In this document: piece by piece, positions 1-10,960 of the stretch | Layout of the letters: every line of letters starts with the position of its first letter | Position numbering within the stretch: the stretch's first letter is position 1 | Assembly (NCBI GenBank): GCA_013115125.1 | Contig: JABANN010000501.1 | Location: 1-24,998 of the forward strand | DNA: 24,998 nt | Source of the DNA: Perkinsus olseni | Lineage: Eukaryota; Perkinsozoa; Perkinsida | Reading direction: 5' to 3' | Translations under genes and position numbers: made by a program | Notes under the pieces: model-generated | What the model saw: the letters and a program-made list of their open reading frames with translations, nothing else | Told to the model about the DNA's origin: nothing | Databases searched by the model: none

Positions 1-262
1 GTCCGTCTCACTTGGCGCCCAACCCAAGGCCCAAACAGTATTGCCGAGCTCGGATTGGACCCGCAACGCCGTCATTGGGAGCTCGATTAGGAATCGAGAC
101 GCAAGAAGCGCGCGACTTCAAGTCGCGCACAACGAGCCCTGTAGCCGGGGCTGACCAGAGGTTCTGAGACCTCTGAGACCTGAGGCTCCTGTCGACAGGT
201 AGGAGCGGGGAAAGTAGCGGTAACTGGGACAGGCAGACCCCCGACACACCCCGGATGTCCGT

Positions 263-382
263 CACCACCCGTTGGGTGATCGTTGAGTTCGGTATAGTCG
301 GTCTAGCTTCGCATACTCGGAATGAGTATCACCCCCACGCCACGTTGAGGCGCTAGACCATATGGGAGGAGGAATTGGCCAG
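263..382 (+). repeat. Structured element, copy A (closing stem with two inner hairpins)
   Basis: A 25-base block at 263-287 beginning CACCACCCG, itself a small hairpin (CACCC-GTT-GGGTG), is followed 12 bases later by GGTCTAGC (300-307). That octamer pairs perfectly with GCTAGACC at 352-359. Inside this 8-bp stem lie two hairpins: ATACTC/GAGTAT (313-318 and 324-329) and GCC/GGC (339-341 and 349-351). TATGGGA follows the stem. The same blocks in the same order and spacing occur on the other strand at 1150-1301, so this is a repeated unit, not a chance fold. Function is unknown. It could be a structured RNA, a hairpin recognised by a transposase or recombinase, or a replication-type three-way hairpin. 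Confidence 0.6.
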
Positions 383-388
383 AAAAGG

Positions 389-1097
389 GAAATTAGTGGC
401 CAGAAAAATGGGTTTGGCCGGGCGCTGCGCGCGTCCGTATTGCGCGGGTTGTGACTCTGAGGGTTTTACTGTTGATGTACGGTATCATCAAGGACTATGG
501 TGATGATGTTGATGATGACTACCGATGATTATGGTCATAGGCGAGCGCTACTTGTTGTGCATGCGTGCTGCGCACCTTGTTGGTTGCACGGTTTTACGGG
601 GACTTCTGTTCTTCTGTTGTTGCTTCGTGTGAACAGCAGTTGCTAGGGATCCATATCGATTGTAGGACGATATGGATAGTATGGTCGCCATTGTGTTGCT
701 ATGGTTTGTGACCAATGGTTGCACTATGCTGAGCACAGGATCATTCGCTATGGCTTTGCGAATCCCTATAGATTTGGGGTTTTTGAGTCATCGAGGAATA
801 AAGGTTGTCGCTACGGATTATCGATATATATCAACTGAGCTAGGCTTTGAGTTATCTGAGTTCGGAATGGTTGTTACGCGATCAGGAAAGTCTACGGATG
901 TGCCACGTAACCGTGACACGGATATGATAATGAAGGTGCGTGGTAGGAAAGTGAAGGAAGGAATATCTAAGAGTCATGTTACCCCCCATGCGTTGCGGGT
1001 CGGGAAGTCAACCTGTGGTATGAAGGTTGCTCCTGAGAGTTCTGCGAGTCATCATAGGGAGGCTCACCGCCGCGCGTAGCGCGCGAAATTAGTGGCC
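389..1097. mobile_element. Segment bounded by a 13-base direct repeat between inverted structured elements
   Basis: The 13-mer GAAATTAGTGGCC occurs at 389-401 and again, same orientation, at 1085-1097. Just outside lie the two inverted structured copies (263-382 and 1150-1301). The order inverted repeat, direct repeat, cargo, direct repeat, inverted repeat is what an inserted mobile unit could leave behind. The cargo holds one open frame (672-1079) and CG-rich hairpin-forming DNA next to each direct repeat. No transposase family is recognised with confidence, so boundaries and class are inference. Confidence 0.3.
672..1079 (+). CDS. Small open frame with weak tyrosine-recombinase-like C-terminus
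   Basis: A 135-residue frame starting at an ATG. Near its end SHVTPHALRVGKST resembles the 'HSLRxGxAT' box of tyrosine recombinases found in Cryptons and DIRS-type elements, and an upstream RSGKSTDVPR stretch loosely resembles the 'sKtD..R' segment of the same families. The conserved C-terminal 'GRW.S' and tyrosine regions are not evident, and the spacing is shorter than usual. Its position between the inverted structured copies fits a mobile-element gene or a fossil of one. Base composition is unlike the host genes to the right. The family assignment is weak; it may be a chance frame. Confidence 0.22.
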   Translation: MDSMVAIVLLWFVTNGCTMLSTGSFAMALRIPIDLGFLSHRGIKVVATDYRYISTELGFELSEFGMVVTRSGKSTDVPRNRDTDMIMKVRGRKVKEGISKSHVTPHALRVGKSTCGMKVAPESSASHHREAHRRA

Positions 1098-1149
1098 CGG
1101 ATCGATAGACGCCCTCAGAAAATCTACTTCACCCTTAGGTTCCTGCATT

Positions 1150-1301
1150 TCACCAAATTATTTCCCATAGGTTTAGCGCCGCATCGTGGGAGTGTTAACG
1201 GCGTTAACACTGCTCGGCCACGATGCGGCGCTTGCGATGCGTTAACTTAACGCAAAGCTAAACCGAACTTACTGCGCTCGACAATCACCCAGCGGGTGGT
1301 G
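1150..1301 (-). repeat. Structured element, copy B (inverted relative to copy A)
   Basis: Read on the minus strand, a 25-base block (1301-1277) matches copy A at 22 of 25 positions, all differences being C/T changes. After the same 12-base gap comes GGTTTAGC, pairing with GCTAAACC (outer arms at 1257-1264 and 1170-1177). Against copy A the fourth base pair of the closing stem has changed on both sides (C-G to T-A), which keeps the pairing. The first inner hairpin is GCGTTAA/TTAACGC (1239-1253). The second is much longer than in copy A: a 12-14-bp arm (GCGCCGCATCGTGG with its complement, about 1176-1229) enclosing a second palindrome built on AGTGTTAAC/GTTAACACT. TATGGGA follows on the far side, as in copy A. 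Confidence 0.6.
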
Positions 1302-2354
1302 TCTGAGTGGCGGCAAAATTTCCCTCCTTTTTTCGGTCGCTCCATGCCCTCTTCTCGTCTTTACGCTATATCCACTCGCCCGGCAAATCTCGCCGCTACG
1401 ATTGCTCCCGAGACTGTGATATTGTCTGAGTTGTACATTGGCTACATCGATGCTCGACGATTGTAGTTGATACCCATTGTCGATTAGACTGTAGTTGCGG
1501 ACTAGTCGCCTCGTTACCATCACCACTTTTGTTTTAGCGTTTCGATCATGTGTGATGCCACTGGTTACTGCTACTCTATATAGGGGCGATTTAGCGCATA
1601 CCTCCGTAGAGACGTCTAAGAACCAGGACATTGGAACGGGACTGGAAAAGCGGAGCCTATAGCGATTCTGATGGGGGGTGAAGTACAAAATCCAAGGGAA
1701 AGGTACACAATCCAAGGAATTGTGGCAAAATCAACAGAAAAAAACCCTGAACTGCGGGTGAAGGCAGGAACGGGAAACCAGAAACCCCTCCCGAAACCCG
1801 ACAGGGCAACCCGATTCTGATGCGTGCTCAGATTTAATAACGGTTGAATAAACTTGATCTCGGGGGAGACCTTGCGAGTCGGGCTGTTCACCTGCGGGTA
1901 CGTTCCCTTCAAGGTTAACGGCCTATGCTTACTAACACCGCTTCCAACCAGATGTGAACTCTCGTAGTGCGGGATAGGACAACTACTGCTGCTGCTGCTG
2001 CTGCCCTGTAGTTTCCCATCTAAACTAGATTGCTAAGGCGATTCATCCTCCCTTGGCCATCAGCAGGAGGGGAACGCCCCAATGCGGTCCTAGAATCAAT
2101 CTCGGAGCATCGGCCCGGAAACGTTCAATGTTCTTGCATTGGATCAAGAATCGGTTCAGAAAAAGGTTCTTGCTTTAAATGATTCCGGAATGATTCCTCA
2201 AATCGGTCGTGACATTCAAAAGTAGTTGTTGTCTAATACTCTGTGATCCCATGACTTCCTAGTGACCACTCCACTAACGCTTTTGTTAACTCTTCTCCTT
2301 GATAGTTGTTCATTGTAATAGCTGGACCGACATTAGTCAACAACAGCATCCTCA

Positions 2355-3619
2355 ATGGCCCGTAATAATAATAATGCCACCACCCCAATAGTATTGGATC
2401 CCTCTGAGAGAATGGAAGCCGGCGGTGTAAGAGCAGCAGGCAACAACAGTGCCACCAATCCAGGGTAGTACAACACCTACTACCACCGTCATCATCATTG
2501 TAGTGATCATTCTTTTTGTATATTAATAGTAGATACTATGTGTATGGTGATGATATATTCTATGATAATGATAATAAATTGTTAATGAATGCGGGAGTTG
2601 ATATGAGGATGGGCTTCATTAAAAAGGTTTATGGAATATTGGCCGTAATACTAATTGTATTATTATCATTATTATTATATAGTAATGTAGGTGCAATTGT
2701 TAGTAACATTTGGTATAACATTATGTATGGGTATGTTGCTCCCTACCATGTTCATATATAATAATTATTGGCTATTCATATTAACATGTGTAATCACATG
2801 TGGCATATCAATAGTAATAATAATAAACAGGATAATGCGACGATCATCATCCACTACTATTTTCAGGCATTGGCGTGTTCACCGGGGCTATGTAGAAGTT
2901 ATCCTCAGAACTACATCGCATTAGGTATATTTACTGTATGTGAGGGTATCATGCTGGGCTTCATTACTAGTATCTATACGATATCTAGTTTATTATTAAC
3001 TGTTGGTATAACATGTGTAGTGGTAATAACATGTACATTGGTATCATATCAGTGCTGCTTCCCTATTCAGATGGGTGGATTGACGATATTCGCCATGACT
3101 ACTAAACGGGATTTCACAACAGGACTAATGCCCTACCTATTCGCTGGTGTCTTAACTCTCTTACTTTTTGGACTGTAATAATAAACATAATTCTACTTCA
3201 ATCTTCAATCACTGTGGTGGTATGTGCATCAGGTTGTTAATGATTTTTCATCCTAAAGGCAGCTCATATTGGTATGCTGTCTACGGCGGATTAGGGGCTC
3301 TCGTCTTCAGTGCCTACATAGTATTCGACACACAACGTAATAATAATAATACTTGTGATCATACTAGAGGGCCATCCTTGGTGATGTTGTTGTTGTTATG
3401 GATCATCAGTTATATGCGGCAGAGGAGAACATCTTGGCATGGACTTTACTATTGATGATTATGTTATAGCAGCATTGAGTATATATCTAGATGTTATCAA
3501 TCTATTCCTGTAATACTAACAGTAACAACAACAACGATCATGCAGCAGCAGGTGGTGGTGGTATGTTGTATTGTTATAGGTACTTGTTACAGTTGTTTGG
3601 ATCAACACAAGATAACTAA
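2355..3619 (+). CDS. TMBIM / Bax inhibitor-1 family (Lifeguard-like) membrane protein
   Basis: Eight exons: 2355-2464, 2530-2644, 2691-2813, 2867-3022, 3071-3174, 3233-3336, 3410-3509 and 3580-3619; all phases agree and give 283 residues. Family hallmarks are RMGFIKKVYGILAVQLL before the first membrane segment, IFTVCEGIMLGF, TKRDFTTGLMPYLF, GGLGALVFSAYIVFDTQ and YLDVINLFLYLLQLFG at the end. The Asp of FDT and the Asp of YLDVIN correspond to the paired acidic residues that form the pH/calcium sensor in this family. Seven hydrophobic segments are expected. TMBIM proteins sit in ER or Golgi membranes, leak calcium and restrain cell death; the role here is inferred from family. The Asn-rich N-terminus (exon 1) is least certain; a later in-frame ATG at 2585 would give a 207-residue core. 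Introns are 46-73 bases, six of the seven starting GTAATA. Confidence 0.88.
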
Positions 3620-3967
3620 GGGGCATGAAGTGAATAAGAAGTGGCTTCTTGCAACACTACTACAACAACAAAAGTGATGATGATTTGAGGAAGCATAAAA
3701 GATGTAGTGAATCTGGTAGTCTCCTTACAGGCCGTACACTCATTATCTACAAAGGGTTTCGTGATTATCGACACTTTATTGTCATTATCGACATTATCGA
3801 GTCGGTTATTGTCGGTTGTATTATGATAATGTTATGTTGTTAAGTAATATTAATCTGTCATTAATCGGGGATATTACGCACAGTATTGACGACTATTATA
3901 ACTTTATATCATTACTACCACCACCACCACCACCACCACCACCATCATCAACAACAACACTTCGAGG
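3620..3967. other. Intergenic spacer with ACC/CAA microsatellite
   Basis: No conserved coding sequence was found between the TMBIM stop and the next gene. An open frame at 3649-3843 has no recognisable feature and is probably 3' untranslated or spacer DNA. An ACC run at about 3917-3943 changes into ATC and CAA repeats to 3960, directly before the next ATG. Confidence 0.5.
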
Positions 3968-4795
3968 ATGACGCAGGCTAGAACCCCAGTACCACGACGA
4001 TCATCATCATCATCATATAGTGGGAGACATCAGCATCAGCAGAGCAGCCATATTATAGTAGCTTACCCCTCCCATGATGTTGTTGTTGTTGATGATGAGT
4101 ATCAGCAGCAGCAGGTACCCCCACTACGAGGCTTCCCATCAAATGATCATCATCACCATCACCGTGGGAGTAACATTCCACCTATAGGAGTGTCGGGAAT
4201 ACCAATGCAGAATGGTAGTCAGGCAGCGGTGAGGAGGGATGTTGTGATGACTGTAATGATGCTGGCAGATGGTAGTAGTAATACACTCAACCCACTACCA
4301 AGGTGGGGTGGTGGAATAATGGACCTAGATGAGATCGATGCACGCTTGAGACGAGCATTAGGATCGAACAACATCCACAGGGATACCACAACAACAGACG
4401 GAGATGATAATGATGATGATGAGGTACTCTCCTACGACTCTATTGCCATAATCATCATGCTAGCATCAACATCGCCAGTGTTGTGGTAATGATGATAATA
4501 CTACAACAAGAAGTGCCACACCTGATATTCAAGGTTATGATGAGCTGAGGAAAGCTAGGTAGTCGTATTACAATCATCGTTCTCATCATTATAATTATGT
4601 AATGCTGTTGTTGTTTTGATATTATGTAGATTTACTATAAACACGTTACTATGCGAGAAGGAGGAGCTTATCACGACAATAAACCAGAAGGAAGATAATA
4701 ATACCATAGACATCAGGAGGCAGCATCATCATTCATCAAGCACTAGAAGTACCACAACAACACCAGCCCCCTCTATGAGTAGTAATACCACTATC

Positions 4796-4829
<34 letters not shown>

Positions 4830-5764
4830 CGTCTTCCCTTGCAGCTGATACTGAGATCATGTGAGTTGTTGTTACATCACTATTGTAGGTGATAACATCA
4901 CCGCCATCAGCAGCAGCAGCAGTAGTAGTTATGAGTCTACTCCATCAAAATTCAATACCATCTTATCGACACCTATTGTCATGCATGATGATGATTATGT
5001 GAGATCATCTCATAATGATGATAATCAGGAGGACAGTGAACGAGGATATAAGGATTATACTCCTCATCATCATAACCACCACCACGATGATGATGATTGT
5101 GGTAGATTTACATTACAGGTAGGTGGGAGGGGGTGGTGGTGGGAAGTAGTGTATTGATGGTATTAGGATAATAATAATGGTGAGAACACCAATGTTTTGA
5201 GGACATCGAGGAGGTCTATAATGGCCATGGAGAAGGATAATGAGGATCTATTCAATGAGAACCTCATATTGAGGAGAAATCTTGATGAGGCACTAAAGGT
5301 GCTCATCATCATCACCATTACCACCACTGCAACAGCAGCAGCATGATAATCCGATCCATGTTTTTAGAGATGTGATAAATTAGAAGAACAACTCGGTTGT
5401 ATTAAATTAGAGATGGCTAGATTAGGCAAAGAAAGGGATGATGCCCAAGCTGATAATGAGTAACAACATCATCAATCACCACCATCATCGTGCTGCTGCT
5501 GCTGTTGCTGTTGACTCGTATTGTTCATGTCTCGTGTGGCGGTGTAGATATTTTGAATGGGTCTTATATACTAATAGAGATGGTTATATACCACCACCGA
5601 TGCTGCCATCACCATCACCATCAACAACATCACGACTCAATAATGATCAAGGAGGAGGAGGAGGAGGTAGGAGAGAATCCAACACTAGTAGTAGTAGAAT
5701 AACACGGGTGGCGATAACTAATGATAGTACTGCTTGGTGGTATCATTATTACTGGTATTATTGA
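3968..5764 (+). CDS. Coiled-coil protein with low-complexity N-terminus, function unknown
   Basis: A phase-consistent model joins eight exons: 3968-4423, 4464-4485, 4534-4558, 4630-4860, 4911-5118, 5167-5298, 5368-5459 and 5548-5764, giving about 460 residues. The N-terminal 150 residues are Ser-, His-, Gln- and Asp-rich. Heptad-like charged helices follow: YDELRKARFTINTLLCEKEE, then MEKDNEDLFNENLILRR, then LEEQLGCIKLEMARLGKERD, typical of a coiled coil. A Pro/Ser and Gly-rich tail ends the protein. No catalytic motif is visible and no family is recognised; a structural or cytoskeletal scaffold is possible but unsupported. The 22- and 25-base exons are the weakest joins. The 3' end is also uncertain: an alternative splice from the poly-Gly codons near 5667 to an acceptor at 5791 would move the stop to about 5863. 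Confidence 0.5.
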
Positions 5765-6056
5765 GGTAAGAATAAGTAGTAGTATTATTAGGTACATCTT
5801 TTACACGTAGGATGAGGAGGTCATTAACAACATCATCTCGTCATCGTAGTAGTCATCATTGAGTGGATATTATTATTACGAGTACACATGATAATTATTA
5901 TTATCATGCTACCATAGTACCATCCATGTTTCCTGTCATCATCATCATCATCATCACTGTAGAGTTATTGCTATTATTATGGCTATTCATATAGCATCTA
6001 GTAGTAGTACTAGCAGTTGTATTATTGTTACTCTCGTATAACGTCAATGTTGCCAA

Positions 6057-6163
6057 ATGGATACAACTCCTAAGGATACTTCCACTACATCATCGTCATC
6101 ATCATCATCATCATTTTGGATGCTACTAGAAGCTCTGAAGAAAGCAATAGATGGGGCACTATC

Positions 6164-6232
<69 letters not shown>

Positions 6233-6684
6233 CAGGGTAATATTAACGATTACTATTATCCTCTCCTCCTCCTAGTTGGTGGTGTTATTATGGTATTATT
6301 GTCAGGTATTGGATTTAACAAGTAGTAAAGATGGTATGGATATCATACACATGCTAGAGTTGGTATTGTTATCATTATTCAGTGATGGTAATATGGATGA
6401 GGTTAGGAGGAGTAGAAGGAGGAGAAGAAGAATATTAATGACCATGGCTATGCTACCTGTACCATTAACGACTATATTCCAGAATGATGATGAATTTATT
6501 ATATACCTATTAATGGTCTCGTCATCATCATCACCAACATGTGATGATAGTATTATCACCAATATTATGAGATTGTTGTTAAATAACAAGAGGTGATAAT
6601 AATAATGATCATTATATGCAAGTAATACAAGACCCAGCACTTCTCAGGTATAATGATAATGTCATGCTCTCTGGTCGGAACAGC

Positions 6685-6728
<44 letters not shown>

Positions 6729-7431
6729 CCGAGGTGATGATGACGGTGGGGGTGGTTGTGATACTACGATGATGGACATGAAGCTGAATCCGTTGGGAAA
6801 CGTTATCACCATGCTGAATACACCACCACCACCACGAAGCGGGAAGAGGCCTCTTGATGATGGTGATACATCATATGATACTCATCTAAGGATGATGATG
6901 ATTGATGTAATAATAATAACGAGTAGTAGGAGTATGGAGGTGGTGTTGTATCCTAGTTATAGTGTTATACACCACCACCAGCAACACCACCACCGTCATG
7001 GTTGTTATTGGTACCATCTTCAGGTATCATCAAACAGGAGTATTAGTAGGAGGATATTAGAGATAACCCTACACCTCAAGGACACTTACAACAGGATAGG
7101 GGGAATAGCAGGAGACCTACGATCCCATACCACTACTACTAGGGTTAATCATCATGATGATGATGAGGATTATGATGATAGCAATAGCAGTGATGGTGAA
7201 GCTGGGGTTAGTGTAAGAGTTCAACATAATGCTCATCATAATGCACCATCATCACTGACTACCCCCCTTCAATGGTTCATGATGATACCGAGTAAATTGG
7301 ATAATTATGATGATACAACAGAACTTGGAGGAGATGATCACGACGATGATGATGTTGATGATGGTAATAATAATAGTACAGGTGTACTACGCTCCTGGTC
7401 CATCATACAAGCCTTATTAGGGCTGCTCTTC

Positions 7432-7465
<34 letters not shown>

Positions 7466-7597
7466 CGGCGATGGTGGTGGTGGTGGTATTAGCATTATCA
7501 TTATAATCAGGTGATTATCTACTATCACCTATGCTTGAAGAGGAGTGTAGTAGAAGGAGGATACGTCTCATTAAGGATATCATCCGTGTTATATTTA

Positions 7598-7641
<44 letters not shown>

Positions 7642-7657
7642 ACAACAGGTGGACAGC

Positions 7658-7710
<53 letters not shown>

Positions 7711-9677
7711 GGAGAAGGAGAAGGAGAACAACATAATGCTGTGGAGGTTTGTTGTCATAATAGTGATGATGAGATGAGGGAGTCGATGGTGATGACCAAT
7801 GGCGATACATCGGATATGATCATGGCACATGGACACTATAATGAGACCACCGACAGAGATGTTCAACTGGATGGTAGCTTCATGTTACGTGATGATGAAA
7901 GCGGGAATACTAGCATCATGCAGCAGCAGCAGTCCAACCCGGATGATCATCAACACTCCATTAACAAGAAGAAGAACAATGGTGGGGTGTTGTTGTTATC
8001 ACCACGAGGAGGATCAGCAATGGGACCAACGCCGTCATCATGGACTATCTATTGTGATTACACACACTACCCTCCCTCTATCATCGATCAGGATGATGGT
8101 GGTGGTGATGGTGAATACTGCTACTACTTACCTCAACAACCTGATGATATATCAACTCCTACTACATCATTATACGATCAACAACAACCTCAACAACAAC
8201 AACAACAAGAGGAGGAGGGGCGAGGTTGGAGTAGTACAATGGTTGTGAAGGAGGGAGGCAAAGACAACATCACAACACTGCAGCAGCAGCAGCAGCAGCA
8301 GGCGGTATTATCGTCGTCGTCATCATCATCACCCAGTCATGAAGGGGAGGATCTATCAGCATTATGGAATAATGTTAAATCCGAGTTGGGAGTTACAACA
8401 CCACCACCACATGCAGGGGATGGACAGGAGGAGGACGAGGGGGAGGGAGAGGAAGAGGGGAGCGGTAGTGATGATGATGATAGTTCGGGAACATCATCTT
8501 GTAATAATTATTGGACATCAATATCATCGTCATGATTAATATAACGTTGTTAGATACAACCACAATTACTACACTACGACCGGTAGGGGTGCGGCGAGGA
8601 GGAGGTCGACACAACAACAACAACGATGATGATAATGGGTAGTATTCATAACAATATTAACAATAATCTTGTTTATTTCTGTTATTTCTACTGTACCTAA
8701 TTATTATCATCATCTTTATGATTAGTTACCATTATGGTGGTGGTGGTGGTATAGTATTACGATGGTCATTGGATGTTCCAAAACGTGAAAGTAAAAGTGT
8801 ATTACTATTACGTCAGAATGGCATATGTCCTGCTTGTGGTGCTAAGTTACCAGATACTATATTAACACAACCTAGGTAATGCCAATAACAATAACAATAC
8901 ATCATCATCATTGGCATCATCATCATTGTTGTTGTTGTTATTATTGTTAGGTATTGTCATTATACTGGTATGTTATTCTGTCATAATTGTCATGTTAATG
9001 ATTCTAGAGTTATACCGGGTAAAGCCATTTATGAGGGTGATTATCTCCCCCATACTGTGTCCAAGATATCTGCAGAATTCCTGGATAGTCAATCCTTGCT
9101 ACCATTACTAACTGTTGCTTCTGAAGTATTCCCAACAACACGAGGTGGAGGAGGGGCACTGGGTAGAGTGCATAAGATGAGAATATGTTTACATAAAATG
9201 CGTGATGATGTACCATTCTGTTCGAGCGATATTCGGGCCCAATTTAATATTGATACGACTACCTTACTGCCAGCACATATTATGAATAATATTAATACAT
9301 ATTCTCTCAGGGATATGATCGATATCAATAGCAATACGACTACTAGTAAATTGGGTACTGCTATGGGGAATATTATCAATAAATATGTAACACACATTTG
9401 GTCCTGTAGTAAATGTATTAATAATATTAATGCTGGCAACAACAACAACAATAACAATTCTGGATCATGTCTGTGTGCGATATGCAACTCGCTGATACCA
9501 ATATTTCCGTTTAATATACGTCATTACTATAAGTGCCCATCATGTAATACGATATACCATCTACAATGTATCAATAGGTCCGACAATATATGTCCTAGAT
9601 GTTATTATACCAATACCACACCACCACCGCCTCCTCCTCCTCCTCCTCCTCCTCAAGATCATAATATAACTAATTAG
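6057..9677 (+). CDS. Rubicon-homology (RH) zinc-domain protein with possible N-terminal RUN domain
   Basis: Eight phase-consistent exons: 6057-6236, 6306-6592, 6648-6906, 7024-7363, 7511-8500, 8554-8638, 8726-8875 and 8951-9677, about 1005 residues. The C-terminal third carries the RH cysteine-histidine framework shared by Rubicon, Pacer, PLEKHM1 and DEF8: NGICPACG, then YCHYTGMLFCHNCHVND followed by RVIPGKAIYEGDY, and later CSKC, CLCAIC, YYKCPSCNTIYHLQC and ICPRC. In animals this domain binds RAB7 and acts in late endosome, lysosome and autophagosome traffic. Near the N-terminus, LLEALKKAIDGAL, HMLELVLLSLFSDG and IITNIMRLLLNNK resemble the helices of a RUN domain, which precedes RH in Rubicon and PLEKHM1; this part is weak. 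Between them lie about 500 residues of Asn, Ser, Gln, Asp and Glu runs. The tail is poly-Pro. The intron 6907-7023 is stop-free and a multiple of three, so a longer form is possible. Confidence 0.72.
6165..6231 (+). repeat. Adjacent (AAT)n and (ACT)n microsatellites in coding sequence
   Basis: About ten AAT units (6165-6193) pass directly into about twelve ACT units (6195-6231). In the gene frame they encode an Asn run followed by a Thr run immediately before a GTAATA donor. Confidence 0.9.
6684..6729 (+). repeat. (CAA/AAC)n microsatellite encoding poly-Asn
   Basis: About fifteen uninterrupted AAC codons, read as Asn in the Rubicon-homology gene. Confidence 0.9.
7432..7464 (+). repeat. (TTG)n microsatellite inside an intron
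   Basis: About eleven TTG units in the predicted intron 7364-7510, showing that repeats of the same kind occupy introns as well as exons. Confidence 0.85.
7598..7710 (+). repeat. (CAT)n then (CAA)n microsatellites encoding Ser and Gln runs
   Basis: A CAT/TCA run at 7598-7640 and a CAG(CAA)18 run at 7654-7710 are separated by a few codons. In the gene frame they give poly-Ser (TCA) and a 19-residue poly-Gln tract. Confidence 0.9.
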
Positions 9678-9858
9678 TGTTCTTATAACTGTTCCTATTA
9701 CAATTTACCAACAACTTGACTATATCGTGTTGAGCAGCCAGTCATATTAATCAATTGGATTAGCGCTCGCCCGTGTAATCGATCATATTGATCTGGTCCG
9801 TCCAGAGTTGCGTCCATTTTTCTCACTCCTCCTCCACCTTCTCCTTCTACTCCTCGTT

Positions 9859-10407
9859 ATGTTGAAGGTTTCTCGTAGTAGCCTTGGTGGTGCTGGTGGG
9901 TCGTCCTCGATGGCCGAACAGTTGTTTCCGGGGTATAAAGATAAGATATGGGCTATGATACCAGATGAGTATAAATTAATGAAAATAAGATATGATAATA
10001 ATATATTCGAGAATGGTGTTAATAAACATAAAACCTTCCAAAAAAGGTTTATTGCCTACAAGGATAATATCGAACAACGCTTTATACCCTCACAAAAGTA
10101 TAGGAAACCATCTATTGACTGGAGGAGACAGGAAGCCAGAGGTACTTTACATATTGGAAGATGGTAATAACAAGAACAACAACAATAGTCATGATGGTGG
10201 TTATAATGTTCTGTTGATAGGTATGAAGGTCCTAATGGTAGTGATTATCGCCCTGGTAAGACTTTCGATAGGCTGAAACAGTTAGTACCATTTACCGAGG
10301 AGGAATGGTCACAGAGACAACAACATCGTACTTGGGATGGTGTGAAGTTTGTTATGATATCTTGGGCAGGTAGTAGTAGTTTCGATGCTAGTAACAATAA
10401 ATATTAG
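9859..10407 (+). CDS. Unrecognised 163-residue protein, two exons
   Basis: Exons 9859-10163 and 10221-10407 are joined across a 57-base intron with a GTAATA donor, phases agreeing. The translation is mixed and coding-like, without the runs seen in neighbours: FPGYKDKIWAMIPDEYKL, then a Lys/Arg-rich middle, then HIGRWYEGPNGSDYRPGKTF, FTEEEWSQRQ and WDGVKFVMISW. The Gly/Ser-rich first 17 residues with two basic residues could be a short organelle-targeting leader, and the small basic composition would suit a mitochondrial ribosomal or respiratory-complex subunit. Both points are inference. The start is the first ATG of the frame; a second in-frame Met (SSMAEQ, residue 18) is also plausible. Confidence 0.6.
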
Positions 10408-10960
10408 TAGTGTGTGCCTGTTATTAGTTTGGATGGGATGGAAGATGACGCAGACCTACCCCATTGTGTGGTGTGAAGAGGAAGAGGAGCATCAGCTAAT
10501 TGTGGCTGATGCTGATCTCGAGTAGGAGTAGTGATGTTGATGATGATGTTGTGGAGGTGGCATTACAGTCATCAGTACAACATTATTACTCACCATCATT
10601 ATTGAGTAGTATATATTCTTTCTCATCATCATATACCTTGTTTTGTTGAGTGATTAACCATCATCATCACAACAGCAACAACATGCTGGTTTGGTCGTGC
10701 TGTCGTTGTCGGTGTTGTTGAATTATGAATATCTACGGGGTGCCGACTTAAAAAGGGCAAACCCCTCTTGAATTTTTCGTGTGAACGAGTTGAGAGTTGT
10801 AACGCACACCAATGGAAAGCTCTCGTCGAGCTCTACACAACCCCGTTCTCAGCGTCATCTCACTCGAAAGTTTCACCCTCGAAATGTCAAACCAAACGCC
10901 AAAAATCGCGAAAAATCGTTGGCAGAATCACCGAGGCCATGCTGACGCTGTGAATTGGCT
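10408..10960. other. Spacer with a GC-rich, repeat-free patch (about 10732-10960)
   Basis: 10408-10730 is low-complexity spacer. From about 10732 the composition changes abruptly to repeat-free DNA with CpG, for example an AGCTCTCGTCGAGCTCT near-palindrome at about 10819. Two overlapping open frames here (10768-10953 and 10812-11069) resemble no protein I know. This may be an inserted repeat or the promoter and 5' end of the following unresolved gene. Confidence 0.35.

Larger units (their letters stand above)
1..2354. other. GC-richer left region without recognised host genes; probable repeat or mobile-element debris
   Basis: This stretch differs from the rest of the window. It is richer in CpG and almost free of trinucleotide repeats (only a short CTG run near 1986-2003), and none of its open frames splices into a recognisable host protein. 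It carries many inverted repeats, for example a near-perfect 19-base palindrome at 109-127 (GCGCGACTT and its complement around one base), plus the paired structured elements annotated separately. At about 1616-1830 two stretches share 'aacggga' and 'cgattctgatg' blocks, suggesting an old internal duplication. A short frame at about 2093-2225 (NQSRSIGPETF, then a QKKVLALNDSG motif, ending at a stop) looks coding-like but matches nothing I know. I read the region as accumulated mobile or repetitive DNA; that is inference. Confidence 0.45.

Noticed and set aside
13-23. TGGCGCCCAAC resembles the lysine-tRNA primer binding site of LTR retroelements.
   Set aside because: No LTR edge, polypurine tract or pol-type protein is visible nearby; an 11-base match alone is weak.
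1616-1912. 98-residue minus-strand frame with a hydrophobic, Phe/Pro-rich sequence.
   Set aside because: It overlaps another frame, matches no family, and covers what looks like an old internal duplication.
6616-6647. Reading VIQDPALL as coding, which resembles the end of a RUN domain.
   Set aside because: Only the splice 6593-6647 keeps the phase with the exon before it, so this stretch is better placed in the intron.
7598-7711. Minus-strand frames of poly-Met, poly-Val or poly-Leu over the CAT and CAA repeats.
   Set aside because: They exist only because triplet repeats lack stops in several frames; the plus-strand gene explains the region.
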